Below the pieces are notes generated by a model. The model did not search any database. It had not been told where the DNA came from and saw only the letters and a program-made list of their open reading frames with translations. Made by a program: the position numbers and the translations under genes. Of a stretch of DNA of 64,000 nucleotides, positions 10,401 to 19,158 are shown in pieces (within the stretch, counting starts at the first letter, position 1; the number at the start of each line of letters is the position of its first letter). The DNA comes from an uncultured Flavobacteriales bacterium (lineage in GTDB: Bacteria > Bacteroidota > Bacteroidia > Flavobacteriales_D > Crocinitomicaceae): positions 1 through 64,000 of the forward strand of contig CAJXJK010000007.1 in NCBI GenBank assembly GCA_913054135.1, written 5' to 3'.

Positions 10401-10728
10401 AAAGGTTCATAGTCATGGCACCATCACATTCGATAGCTAATTGCCATACCTTGTCACCGTTGGGCAGGGTGGTCCAGTTTCCTGAGTTTTGAGGAGTGTA
10501 ATTAACGTCATACTTATAACCAAATCTCCAAGGAGTATCTTTGGCAGCATCATTAATTTCATCTTCTTCATTAATAGCGGCTTGATCATAACCGGGCATG
10601 ACCTCAAGAGGAATATCTTTTGTGTCCAGTTTGCCGTTCCAGCCTAAAGGGGAGCCTAAATTTGTGGTTTGAGCATATAGCCCAAACGACAGGCCAAGGC
10701 AGGCCAGTAGCGTGTAAATTTTCTTCAT
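7489..10728 (-). CDS. Secreted trypsin-like (lysyl-endopeptidase-type) serine protease with SprB repeats and T9SS type A domain
   Basis: 1079 residues, with a signal peptide MKKIYTLLACLGLSFGLYAQ. Residues ~200-440 form an S1-family protease close to lysyl endopeptidases. The catalytic triad is visible: His253 in LTANHCLG, Asp308 in ADHALLEID, Ser390 in GSSGSPLF. Next come a CARDB-like module (~465-565), a beta module with the CYDFIIDDSYGDG motif, and about four or five SprB-type repeats (APFTFDIG...GGIYTVTIIDN) to ~985. The last ~75 residues (IYPNPSNGVFNVQL ... GTYFVKLTSG ... KKIVNRK) are a type A T9SS sorting domain, cleaved by PorU and often replaced by A-LPS linkage. It probably degrades extracellular protein. 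The gene appears monocistronic, with terminators downstream on its own strand and before its start. Confidence 0.92.
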   Translation of the reverse strand: MKKIYTLLACLGLSFGLYAQTTNLGSPLGWNGKLDTKDIPLEVMPGYDQAAINEEDEINDAAKDTPWRFGYKYDVNYTPQNSGNWTTLPNGDKVWQLAIECDGAMTMNLLFEDYNLPKGAYLYLYDEQQTNRVGAYTNRNNRSDGELGTELVHGDKIIVEYVEPADVINQGTFTISNVIHGYRSLDPIQKDLAKALNQSGDCNIDVNCPLGNGWDDQIRSVAMIVVGGSGICTGALINNSCDDGTAYFLTANHCLGGGTGNWAFRFNWESPVGNESCATTANSVDPGPPYDQTANGATTLVSGTQADHALLEIDNMTVSDAQNWNCFFAGWDASDAETVTQATGIHHPSGDLKKICREDQSPYHTSAGGPAAQVWMIDDWDQGVTEPGSSGSPLFDQNGRIIGQLYGGAAACSGTNDNNQLDYYGRLGVSYPLGMTTYLSPSSCGTALTNDGWDPNTPSLPDDAAITAVVNPTGLLCSGTFTPEVTLKNEGTNDLTSVTINYDVDAGPNQVFNWTGTLAAGATENVTLSAQTVGSGSHTFNASTDLPNGNADSNPGNDASSGAFSTMSNGQSVTLEINMDCYGDEITWEIQDGGSNVMLSGGPYVNNAGGELISVTTCLDPGCYDFIIDDSYGDGLAGAQYNNCSIDGDYSITQDGTGATLATMIATDSDFGDQEINNFCVVSPCSGTASSTSVDLSCFGDTNGSLTVSMAGGDAPFTFDIGSGPQPTGTFNGLAGGIYTVTIIDNSACSNSIDVVINEPTELTMNSNLIDETCPGSMDGSIEIIAAGGTSPYGYSNDCATTFQPTGTFSGLAANTYDIFLQDDNGCQVGCNSVTIGTGTGVTATTSITDVSCNGDSDGSIQVNTTNGTAPFMYDIGSGDQGSDTFTALAPGPYTIDITDDNGCTGQVSGTVGEPAVLSTTENVTDEVMGNDGEINLTVSGGTAPYTYSWSGPNSFSSTDEDISGLESGNYTVTITDANGCTFQRADIFVDSQLGLLENGFTFTIYPNPSNGVFNVQLLNFEDAVQVQILDVTGRLVFDDQYEGQSLFSFDLTDKADGTYFVKLTSGDFETTKKIVNRK

Positions 10729-10822
10729 GTAAACGTTTTTTGAGACCTACAAAATACGAAAAATAACCCTATCTCATGATAATTGTTAAAATACAAACAG
10801 CCATTAATTGGAGTCCTATGAA

Positions 10823-10854
10823 CAAAAAAAAGCCCCGCTTTGTACAGCAGGGCT
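10823..10854 (-). terminator. Terminator of the PKD-repeat gene
   Basis: Read on the minus strand, AGCCC (10854-10850) pairs with GGGCT (10835-10831), with an inner AGC/GCT pair, followed by seven T. It lies just downstream of the stop codon of the PKD-repeat gene. Confidence 0.85.
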
Positions 10855-10860
10855 CAGTTT

Positions 10861-13800
10861 TTAATGTTTAATAATCCGTTTTGGTTCAAATTTGGTGTCA
10901 CTTAAAACTGTGACTAAATAGGTACCGGATTCTAGATGAGATATGTCTACTTTAATCTGCTCATTTGCTGTCGCATTAGACTGAGTGTAAACCAGTTTTC
11001 CACTCAGATCATAAATCATAATATCTGCTTCAATATCGATTTCAATGAAGAATAATCCATTTGTTGGGTTAGGGTAGATGTTAAATTGTGCCAAGCTACT
11101 TTCTTCACCAATAGATAATCCACATTGAGAATATATGACATCACAGTAAGTGGTATCACATCCGTTCGCATCAGTAATTGTTAAGCATGGTGTCCACGTT
11201 CCGGCAGCATAAGAATGCACTGGATTCGCATCAGCAGAAGTTCCGCCATCTCCGAAATTCCAGTAATATGAATATGGAGCAACACCACCAAAGGCCGTTG
11301 AGATGAAATTGATATCGCATTCTAAAGAATCTGAATACCATTGGAATGCACCTTGAGTATTACATGGTGAAGCGCCACAATTAACAAATACTTCCATAGT
11401 GAATGAATCACTGCATCCTCCAACAGAATCGATAATAGTCATAACCACAATATAAGTTCCGTTAGTTGAATAGGTGTGAGTCGGATCTGGATCATTTGAT
11501 GTGTTTCCGTCTCCGAAATCCCAGTAATAGTCATACGTAAGAGGATCGTTAAATCCAGGGACGAACCATACAGAATCACAAGCAATAAATGCAGGATTGA
11601 AAGACGCATTACAAGATGTTGTTGGACAATTTGTTGTCAATAATTGGCATGACGTAGTATCACATCCATTGGCATCCGTGACAGTTAAACAAACCTGATA
11701 ACTATTTGCTCCTCCAGAATATTGGTGTACAGGATTAACGTCACTGCTTGAGTTTCCGTCACCAAAGTCCCAATAGTAGTTGTATGGCGCTTGGCCTCCG
11801 AATGCAGCACCGTAAAATGCAACTTCACAATTGTTAAAGTTCATAGTGTAGGTGTAGTCACTAATTACACTGCAGTTGTTTCCGCATGCAACATTCACAG
11901 GGATTGTTATGATATCTTGACAACCACTGAGAGAATCAGATACAGTCAGAACAACATAATATGTTCCATCACTAGAGTATGTGTGACCGAAGTAGTCGTC
12001 CGTAGATGTGTTTCCATCACCTAAGTCCCAATAGTAAGTGTATTGAGGTCCTTGAGATGCTGCGTAGAACACAACTGTTTGACAATCTTGATAAGTGTAA
12101 GTGAACTGAGCATCACATGAAGTTGGATTACATTGAGAGACAGCAATATCACAGATTGTGGTATCACAACCATTAGCATCTGTAATTGTCAAACATGGTG
12201 TCCATGTTGTAAAGGCTGGGTAGTAGTGGGTAGGATGAGCATCAGTTGATGTGTTTCCGTCTCCGAAATCCCAGTAGTAACTATAAGGAGCTGTTCCGCC
12301 AAATGCAGTTGAAACGAATTGCGTGTAACAATTAGGATCCGTGTTGTAGTCAAAGGCACCTTGAACATTACAAGGAGTCACTCCACAATTAATTGTCAAG
12401 GTAAGAGCTGTTTGATTGAAGCAATTGAATAAAGTATCCGTGATTGCTAAATAAACAGTGTGAACTCCGTTTGCAAATGTGTGAGCAGGGTTTTGTTCTG
12501 TACTTGTTGTTCCGTCTCCAAAATTCCATAAGTAAGTCATACCTGCACCTGAAGCAACTGGTACAAAGTAAATTGAATCACAGCCAATATAAGTGTATGT
12601 AAATGTTGGGTCGCATTGCGGCGGATTACATTGAGAAGTAATGATGTCACAAATTGTGGTATCACATCCGTTCGCATCTGTAATTGTTAAACAAGGTGTG
12701 AATGTTGATCCGTTTGGATAAGCATGAGTCGGGTTCTCTGCAGAAGATGTGTTTCCGTCACCGAAATCCCAGAAGTAAGTGTATGGTGCTTGTCCTCCAT
12801 ATGGAGCAGGGTAGAATGTCACGTCACAATTGTTGAAATTTTGTGTCGTCGTATATCCGCCACTCACTGAGCATCCTCCACAACTAACTTGAAGTGTCAT
12901 GTAAAACTGATCAAAGCAACCTGATAGTGAATCACTAACGTAAAGGTAAACGACATGTACACCATCTGCAAAATCATGAGTAGGCGTAGCCTGATTTGAA
13001 GTGTTTCCGTCACCAAAGTCCCAGAAGTAGTCAAAGTTTAATCCTGAAGATGCAGAGAAGAATTGTATTGTATTACAATCTAAGTAAGTGAATGTGAATT
13101 GAGCATCACAAGAAGGAGGTATACAATTTACAGTTACTTGCTGGTAGATTGTAGTATCACAGCCATTAGCATCCGTGATTGTTAAAGTAGGTGTGTAAAC
13201 CGAATAACTAACATAATCATGAACAGGATGTGCGTCAGTACTTGTTTGACCATCACCAAAGTTCCAGAAATAAGTGTAAGGAGCCGTTCCACCAAATGCC
13301 GTACTGATGAATTGTGTGCTACAATCTAAAGAATCAGTGTACGCAACAAAGTCTCCTTGAACGTTGCAGTTTGCAATTGTACAGTTGATGTCAATAGTTT
13401 GGAAAGTTTGGTCTCCGCAATTATTTATTGAATCAAGTACTACTAATTGAACAGTATAAGTTCCGTTCGCGCTATAAGCGTATACAGGGCTTTGATCAGA
13501 GCTCGTTCCTCCATCTCCAAATGTCCAATCATGAGTGTATTGTGGACCAGTAGCAACTGGTGTAAATATCACAGAGTCACATCCGATTAGCGTCCAAGTG
13601 AATTGTGCATCACAAGGCTGATAGGTGCAATTTGAGAATAAACTCATACAAATTGTGGTATCACATCCGCTTGCGTCAGTAACAGTTAAACATGGCTGGT
13701 AAGTTTGGTTGTTAGGGTAAGTGTGAACAGGATGAGCATCAGTAGATGTATTTCCATCTCCAAAATCCCAGCTATAGTTATAAGGTGCAAGACCTCCATA

Positions 13801-15162
13801 TGCTGAACTGATAAATACAAATTCACAGTTCCCATTTTGCTGGTAAGTGAAATCGGCAAAAGTGGTACAGGTAGATCCGCAATTAATTGTAATCCATTGA
13901 GTTGTTGAGTCAGTGCATCCAGATAATGAATCTTCTAAGTAAAGTGATACTTGATATACACCATCTGCAAAATTATGAATTGGATTGGCATCAGTTGATG
14001 TGTTTCCATCTCCAAAATCCCAGAGATATGTGTAATTTAAGCCATAACTCGTTGGGAAAAAGTATCCACCATCACAGCCCACAAAGTTGTAACTAAAGCT
14101 AGCGTCACAAGCTGTAGGGTTACAATAAGCTTGAACAACATCATAAATTGTTGTATCACATCCGTTAGCATCCGTGATCGTCAATGAAGGAGTATATGTC
14201 GCTTGAGTAGGGTAGGTGTAAACAGGGCTTGCTAGGTTTGATGTTTGTCCATCTCCAAAATTCCAGAAGTAAGTGTAAGGTGCAACTCCGCCATATGCTG
14301 TGCTCACGAAACTAACGCTACAATCTGTTGAGTCAACAAAGTGAGCAAAGGCTCCCTGTACTGAGCATGATGTACAGTTAATTGTCACCGATTGAGTAAT
14401 AATGCTTTGGCAAAGCGTAACTGTGTCCATTATGGATAGTGAGACTAAATAAGTTCCGTTTGTTAAGAATTGATTTAATGGGTAGGGATCAGTTGATGTG
14501 TTTCCATCATTGAAATCCCAGAAGTAAGTGAATTGAGATCCTACACTAGTTGGGTAAAAATAAACTGAATCACATCCTGCAAATGAATAATTGAATTGTG
14601 CATCACATGATTGCGGAATACATTGTTGTTGAACTGGATAACAAATAGTCGTATCACAACCTGATGCATCTGTCACTGTTAAACAAGTGTTGTAAGTTGC
14701 GTTATTAGGAAAGGTGTGAATTGGGTTTGAATCAGTAGATGTACCTCCATCTCCGAAATCCCAGTAATATGAGAAAGGGCTTATACCACTGACAGTACTT
14801 GCGAAATATGTTTCACAGTTGGCTGAGGTATAAACAAAGTCTGTAAAGAGATTACAAATTGTGGTACAATTGACTGTTACTACATCTGTATTACTTTGAA
14901 AGCAGCCAGCAACTGTATCTTGCAGTGTCAGGATGACCGTGTAAGTTCCGTTGGTTGCGTAGTTGTGTGCTGGACTTTCCTCCATACTGGTATTCCCATC
15001 ACCAAAATCCCAGAAATACACGAATTGTGATCCCATTGAATTTGGCACGAACCAAAGCGAATCGCAATCAACAGTTGTGGTTGTGAATGTTGGGTCGCAT
15101 TGTGCGTTAGAGATTGTTGCAAAACTAATTAGGGCAATTAGGAGGCTCAAAAATTTTCTCAT
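10861..15162 (-). CDS. Secreted protein of 16 alternating PKD domains with T9SS type A sorting domain
   Basis: 1433 residues with a signal peptide MRKFLSLLIALISFATISNAQ. Residues ~21-1347 are 16 PKD-fold domains of ~83 residues, each carrying the W-x-F-GDG-x-TS core. They alternate strictly between two subtypes. Type A has a CDAQF-like start, then Y(F/Y)WDFGDGNTS and a DSLSGC-like end. Type B has CxVQGxF, then GGxAPYxYFWNFGDG and LTITDANGCDTTIC. Cysteines recur at fixed places, suggesting disulfides. The last ~86 residues (FNIYPNPTNGLFFIEI ... GTYLVTVLSD ... KRIIKH) form a type A T9SS sorting domain. PKD tandem arrays usually act as stalks, adhesins or glycan-binding spacers; no catalytic domain is visible. 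It has its own terminator. The 208-base region upstream shows no clear promoter. Confidence 0.93.
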   Translation of the reverse strand: MRKFLSLLIALISFATISNAQCDPTFTTTTVDCDSLWFVPNSMGSQFVYFWDFGDGNTSMEESPAHNYATNGTYTVILTLQDTVAGCFQSNTDVVTVNCTTICNLFTDFVYTSANCETYFASTVSGISPFSYYWDFGDGGTSTDSNPIHTFPNNATYNTCLTVTDASGCDTTICYPVQQQCIPQSCDAQFNYSFAGCDSVYFYPTSVGSQFTYFWDFNDGNTSTDPYPLNQFLTNGTYLVSLSIMDTVTLCQSIITQSVTINCTSCSVQGAFAHFVDSTDCSVSFVSTAYGGVAPYTYFWNFGDGQTSNLASPVYTYPTQATYTPSLTITDANGCDTTIYDVVQAYCNPTACDASFSYNFVGCDGGYFFPTSYGLNYTYLWDFGDGNTSTDANPIHNFADGVYQVSLYLEDSLSGCTDSTTQWITINCGSTCTTFADFTYQQNGNCEFVFISSAYGGLAPYNYSWDFGDGNTSTDAHPVHTYPNNQTYQPCLTVTDASGCDTTICMSLFSNCTYQPCDAQFTWTLIGCDSVIFTPVATGPQYTHDWTFGDGGTSSDQSPVYAYSANGTYTVQLVVLDSINNCGDQTFQTIDINCTIANCNVQGDFVAYTDSLDCSTQFISTAFGGTAPYTYFWNFGDGQTSTDAHPVHDYVSYSVYTPTLTITDANGCDTTIYQQVTVNCIPPSCDAQFTFTYLDCNTIQFFSASSGLNFDYFWDFGDGNTSNQATPTHDFADGVHVVYLYVSDSLSGCFDQFYMTLQVSCGGCSVSGGYTTTQNFNNCDVTFYPAPYGGQAPYTYFWDFGDGNTSSAENPTHAYPNGSTFTPCLTITDANGCDTTICDIITSQCNPPQCDPTFTYTYIGCDSIYFVPVASGAGMTYLWNFGDGTTSTEQNPAHTFANGVHTVYLAITDTLFNCFNQTALTLTINCGVTPCNVQGAFDYNTDPNCYTQFVSTAFGGTAPYSYYWDFGDGNTSTDAHPTHYYPAFTTWTPCLTITDANGCDTTICDIAVSQCNPTSCDAQFTYTYQDCQTVVFYAASQGPQYTYYWDLGDGNTSTDDYFGHTYSSDGTYYVVLTVSDSLSGCQDIITIPVNVACGNNCSVISDYTYTMNFNNCEVAFYGAAFGGQAPYNYYWDFGDGNSSSDVNPVHQYSGGANSYQVCLTVTDANGCDTTSCQLLTTNCPTTSCNASFNPAFIACDSVWFVPGFNDPLTYDYYWDFGDGNTSNDPDPTHTYSTNGTYIVVMTIIDSVGGCSDSFTMEVFVNCGASPCNTQGAFQWYSDSLECDINFISTAFGGVAPYSYYWNFGDGGTSADANPVHSYAAGTWTPCLTITDANGCDTTYCDVIYSQCGLSIGEESSLAQFNIYPNPTNGLFFIEIDIEADIMIYDLSGKLVYTQSNATANEQIKVDISHLESGTYLVTVLSDTKFEPKRIIKH
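11122..15102 (-). repeat. Eight tandem copies of a two-domain (A-B) PKD repeat
   Basis: The coding sequence repeats with a period of about 500 bp (two PKD domains), eight times. The A and B halves are recognisably different throughout, so the array grew by duplication of an A-B pair rather than of a single domain. Copies vary at the nucleotide level. Confidence 0.85.
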
Positions 15163-15370
15163 TGTCGTAAGTTAATTGTCAATTGATACTTTAAGAACGA
15201 GACGATTTTTGAATGGTTGACTGAAAAAAGAAAAAATAATGTTCTTCAGTAAAACTGTAAATTAATTAACTTTTAAAAAGTGAATAGCAGTAAGGGAAAC
15301 CGATTTTTTTATCGATTAAAAATAAAATTGCTTAGATGAAAATTATTATTTGCCCGACCAAGTTTTCAGC

Positions 15371-18300
15371 TTAAAACAAGATTCCCATGAAGAGAACGTC
15401 ATCAATTTGATCAAAATCGGCTTGCCAAAGTTCGAAGTTTGAAGCCACAGAATCAGAGTAATTTTCTTTTTTATGTTCTCTCAATCCTTCTATGATTTTC
15501 TTCGTTCCTGAAAGCTTAAGTTTACGACCATCTGGTCCACCAAACTGATCAGGATAACCATCAGAGAATAAGTACAGTGAATCACCAGGGTTCATCTGGA
15601 ATTTTTTAAGCGTGAATTCAACTTCATTTGATTCACCCCCACCAATTCCGCGTTTGTCACCACCAATGATATCGATTTCACCTTTTTGCTGAATGTAAGA
15701 ATGACGCTTGGCAGCACTCAATATCACTTCGTTGGTATTCGTGTTTATCTCACAAAGTGTTAAATCCATTCCGTCTCTTGATCTGAAAAAGTCAATTTCT
15801 TTAGTGTCACTCTCTTCTTGCTGATGAAGAATTTTTTGAATCTCATCATCTAATTTCTCTAATACTTTTTCAGGGGTTAACCACTCACCCGAAGTTTCCA
15901 TTAGTTTATAAAGGTTTCTCAAAGTTGTGGAACCAATCATACTCATAAATGCTCCAGGAACACCATGTCCTGTACAATCACAACATCCAACAATAATTTT
16001 GTCTTCGTATTCTCTTATGAAATAAAAGTCACCACTTACTACATCTCTAGGTTTGAAGAAGATAAATGAGTGAGGGTAGTATTTTGCGAGAGCGCCATCT
16101 TTAGGAAGTATTGCAGACTGGATTCTTTGAGCATAATTAATACTTGATGTTAAATCATTATTTATCTCTTCAATTTTATCAGCCTTTTCAACAACTTCTT
16201 TAGTTTTTATTTCAAGTTGATTTTCAAGATATGCTTGAGTTGCTTTGAATCTTCTTACTCTCAATCGAATAACGACCAGAACTATTCCGACCAGAGCTAA
16301 TAAAACTAGGAGGTAGAACCACCATGTTTTCCAAAATGGTTTAGCAATAGTTATTTTGATGCAATTCTTTATTGGAGAACAATCACCATCCTCATTACAT
16401 GCAATTAATTGAAGTTCATATTCACCGTCAGCAATTCTACCGTATGTAGCCGATTCTTCATATGACGGATTAGAGAATATGTGATCATAGCCTTCGAGCT
16501 TAAATTTATAGGTGACATCCTCAGGATTTTTGAAGCTTATGCCAATAAAGTCAAATTGGATTCTGTAGTTGTTATAAGGAAGCACAATCTCTTCGTCAAT
16601 GCTATAATTTTTTTCATTGATTATTACTTTCAGCAAATTGACTACAGGTGCGATTCTGTTCTTCTTATCCTTACTAGGGTCATATTTGATTCCGCCATTA
16701 TCTGAACCAATCCATAAATTAGATTGCTCGTCTAAGAACATAGCGTTTAAGTTAATTTGAGAATTTATGCCAGATTCATGATCAAAAGTTTCAACTTCTT
16801 CAGCATTAGAAGATAGTTTGGTAAGTCCACCTCTATGTCCTACCCACATAAATCCTCTGCTATCAGTGTGCAGAGCATAGCAAAAGTTCGATTTAAGGCC
16901 ATCATCAGTTGAAAAGTTAACAAATGATTTACCAATTTTTTTGTAGATCCCCGATTCTGCCGTGGCAAGCCAAATATCGCCTTTAAGATCTTTTGTGATT
17001 CCAATAACCTCTAGTTCACCTGTGTTTGTAATTTCGAATTCTTCTATTGATGAATTTCTTAGGGCGTACAAATACCTACTATGAGTTCCCATCCAAATTG
17101 TTCCTTCATCATCAGCCATCACAGTTTTTATTGCGTTATGTGCAAGGCCCATTTCGGTATCAAACAAATTGGTGGAATTATTAGCGATATTATAAACTAT
17201 TAGTCCGCCATCTGTAGCCACCCAAACCGAACCATTATTCACGGTTAGTTGATTTACCTTGTTTTGTAATGAGCCATAATCCCATTTGATTTTGTTTACT
17301 TTGTCAGTTCTCAAATCAATAGAATACATACCATCTCTATGAGTTCCCACCCACATAACTGAATCGCTTTGGTAAAGAGAGGTGATTATGTTATTAGATA
17401 GACCATTTTCATTATTGTAAAACTTCCATTGTTCTTCCATGGACGGCGAGATCCTGATTAATCCATTTTCGACTCCAAACCACTTTGTGTCATTATCAAT
17501 CCAAATTGCACTGACATCATTTCCATATTCATTTGGATCGTGACTATAAAAAGTGAAAAAATCATCAATTAATGTGGAAAGACCTGCACCAAAAGTTCCT
17601 ACCCAAATATTGCCTTCTCTGTCTTGATATACAGATTGAACGTAATTACTTGACAGGCCAGTATCCTCATTGTAAGCTGTTACTCTAAAGTCACTGTTTC
17701 CTGTTGAGTCAGTGTGAAGTTTGATTAATCCTTGCCCATAGGTTCCTAACCAAATATTGTTGTCTTTATCTTCAAGAATTGTTTGAATTTGATACACTGA
17801 TATGTCAATATCACTATCCCAAGATCTAAACTGAAGTTGCTCGTCTAATCTTGTCTTTACTAAATCACCATTTTTCATTCCAACTAGAAAGACACCTGGG
17901 TCATTGGAAGGAGAAATTGCAGAAATCCATTCGTCTTCAAAGTAAGATGCCGTAGATACCCATTTACCTTCAGGTTTTTGAATGAGGATTAGGCCTTCAT
18001 CCGTCCCAACCATAATGCTTGACTCATCTATGCATTGAATTGAGAAGAAATTCTCTTTTTCGAAAGATCCAATTTTCATTGGTACGTTATCATCAATCAT
18101 GAATAATCCTTCACTTTGACTAATGAAAAAGGTGCTTGAACCGTTTGAAGAGATACCATTAATTTTACCATCTACCAATCCTTTAGTTCTGATTGATGAG
18201 AAGTCTTCTCCATTAAAATTGGTAAGGCCACCTTCATTGTGTCCGAACCATTGCAATCCGTCACCATCCACGTGAGAACAGGTGATAATGTCTTCGGCTA

Positions 18301-18517
18301 AGCCATCTAATGTAGAAAAGCTGACAAAGTTTTTACCATCAAATTTTGCTAATCCTTCACCTGTCCCAACCCATAAATAACCTTGCGGGTCCTGGTTTAT
18401 AGAGTAAATGAAGTTTTGCGAAATTCCATCTTCTGTCGTGTATTGATTAAATCTATACTCTTGAGCGCTGGAGTAAACACTTGTAAATAAAAGAAGTAGG
18501 AGTATAAATTTGCTCAT
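15371..18517 (-). CDS. Membrane sensor: two-component-type propeller, Y_Y_Y domain and SpoIIE/PP2C phosphatase
   Basis: 1048 residues. Signal peptide MSKFILLLLLFTSVYSSAQ; then about fourteen Reg_prop blades (~20-620; motifs such as NIWVGTFGAGL and DSRGFMWVGHRGGLTKL) forming a periplasmic double propeller; a Y_Y_Y domain (~640-715); one membrane helix (FWKTWWFYLLVLLALVGIVL); a coiled coil; and a cytoplasmic SpoIIE-type PP2C phosphatase (~800-1048). Metal-binding motifs are intact: VVSGDFYF, CCDCTGHGVPGAFMS, LFSDGYPDQFGG and the terminal DDVLF. In Bacteroidota, Reg_prop sensors usually end in a histidine kinase or HTH; here the output is Ser/Thr dephosphorylation. The likely substrates are the SiaC-family proteins in the same cluster, by analogy with SiaA acting on SiaC in Pseudomonas aeruginosa. 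It is the last gene of the cluster. Confidence 0.92.
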   Translation of the reverse strand: MSKFILLLLLFTSVYSSAQEYRFNQYTTEDGISQNFIYSINQDPQGYLWVGTGEGLAKFDGKNFVSFSTLDGLAEDIITCSHVDGDGLQWFGHNEGGLTNFNGEDFSSIRTKGLVDGKINGISSNGSSTFFISQSEGLFMIDDNVPMKIGSFEKENFFSIQCIDESSIMVGTDEGLILIQKPEGKWVSTASYFEDEWISAISPSNDPGVFLVGMKNGDLVKTRLDEQLQFRSWDSDIDISVYQIQTILEDKDNNIWLGTYGQGLIKLHTDSTGNSDFRVTAYNEDTGLSSNYVQSVYQDREGNIWVGTFGAGLSTLIDDFFTFYSHDPNEYGNDVSAIWIDNDTKWFGVENGLIRISPSMEEQWKFYNNENGLSNNIITSLYQSDSVMWVGTHRDGMYSIDLRTDKVNKIKWDYGSLQNKVNQLTVNNGSVWVATDGGLIVYNIANNSTNLFDTEMGLAHNAIKTVMADDEGTIWMGTHSRYLYALRNSSIEEFEITNTGELEVIGITKDLKGDIWLATAESGIYKKIGKSFVNFSTDDGLKSNFCYALHTDSRGFMWVGHRGGLTKLSSNAEEVETFDHESGINSQINLNAMFLDEQSNLWIGSDNGGIKYDPSKDKKNRIAPVVNLLKVIINEKNYSIDEEIVLPYNNYRIQFDFIGISFKNPEDVTYKFKLEGYDHIFSNPSYEESATYGRIADGEYELQLIACNEDGDCSPIKNCIKITIAKPFWKTWWFYLLVLLALVGIVLVVIRLRVRRFKATQAYLENQLEIKTKEVVEKADKIEEINNDLTSSINYAQRIQSAILPKDGALAKYYPHSFIFFKPRDVVSGDFYFIREYEDKIIVGCCDCTGHGVPGAFMSMIGSTTLRNLYKLMETSGEWLTPEKVLEKLDDEIQKILHQQEESDTKEIDFFRSRDGMDLTLCEINTNTNEVILSAAKRHSYIQQKGEIDIIGGDKRGIGGGESNEVEFTLKKFQMNPGDSLYLFSDGYPDQFGGPDGRKLKLSGTKKIIEGLREHKKENYSDSVASNFELWQADFDQIDDVLFMGILF

Positions 18518-18683
18518 CAGTGTCTTTTAGGAAATGCCAGTCTCCTCGTTTTGGAGTTTTGGTACCGTGCCTATTTGAATTCTGCTCACAGGCTTGGTTT
18601 CTCCTTATTGATTCGTAATATAGAAACTTACGTTATTATTCACGGTAGGTTTCGTTTATTTTTATGAATCTTTTAAAGGTTTT

Positions 18684-19070
18684 CTAAGATTTTAATTCAA
18701 TAGGAGTCATGACTAAAACATCTCCTACTAATTTTCTGAAATCATTCCCAGTTTCTTCCATTTCGAAATCGTCCTGATCATATCTCCATTCTATTTGGAT
18801 TTTACGAGAATGTTGCAGAGTTTTCATTTCTCGCATCATATTGATTAAAACTTTTGAAGAAACCGTGTTGTAATATTCTAGTTCGATTGAAACTTTTAAA
18901 ATATCCGCTTTAGATTTATAAAACTCCTCTAACCAATTTTGAAAGGGCGAGAAAAACGAGCGTGCATCCTCAGGTAAACTCTTACCAATAATCGATAGTG
19001 TTCCTTTTTCAATGTCTCCTTTAATTTCAGGTGACTTTTCTGTTTCTGGTGCAAAAAATGAATTTTCCAT
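18684..19070 (-). CDS. SiaC-family (DUF1987) regulatory phosphoprotein, copy 1
   Basis: A 128-residue cytoplasmic protein of the DUF1987/SiaC family. Features seen: GTLSIIGKSLPEDARSFF near residue 30, the ELEYYNTVSSK segment with Thr69, and an acidic DQDDFEMEETGNDF near the end. In Pseudomonas aeruginosa, SiaC is phosphorylated on a threonine by SiaB and dephosphorylated by the PP2C phosphatase SiaA; the free form activates the diguanylate cyclase SiaD. Thr69 is the probable equivalent (inferred by motif). It lies 166 bases upstream of a SpoIIE phosphatase gene and 88 bases after a secreted-protein gene. No SiaB or GGDEF protein is visible in the window. Confidence 0.85.
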   Translation of the reverse strand: MENSFFAPETEKSPEIKGDIEKGTLSIIGKSLPEDARSFFSPFQNWLEEFYKSKADILKVSIELEYYNTVSSKVLINMMREMKTLQHSRKIQIEWRYDQDDFEMEETGNDFRKLVGDVLVMTPIELKS

Positions 19071-19158
19071 TTGGGTTAATATGACTTACCGCAAAATAGT
19101 TGAACACAAAGATTAACAAGGGTTTAAGCTTTGAGTCAAATAAAATTGTGAATTTCAA

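Noticed and set aside
11122-15102. Regular ~500-bp repeats that could suggest a CRISPR array or tandem satellite
   Set aside because: The repeats are in frame, encode PKD domains and vary freely at synonymous positions. Unit length and structure are not those of CRISPR.
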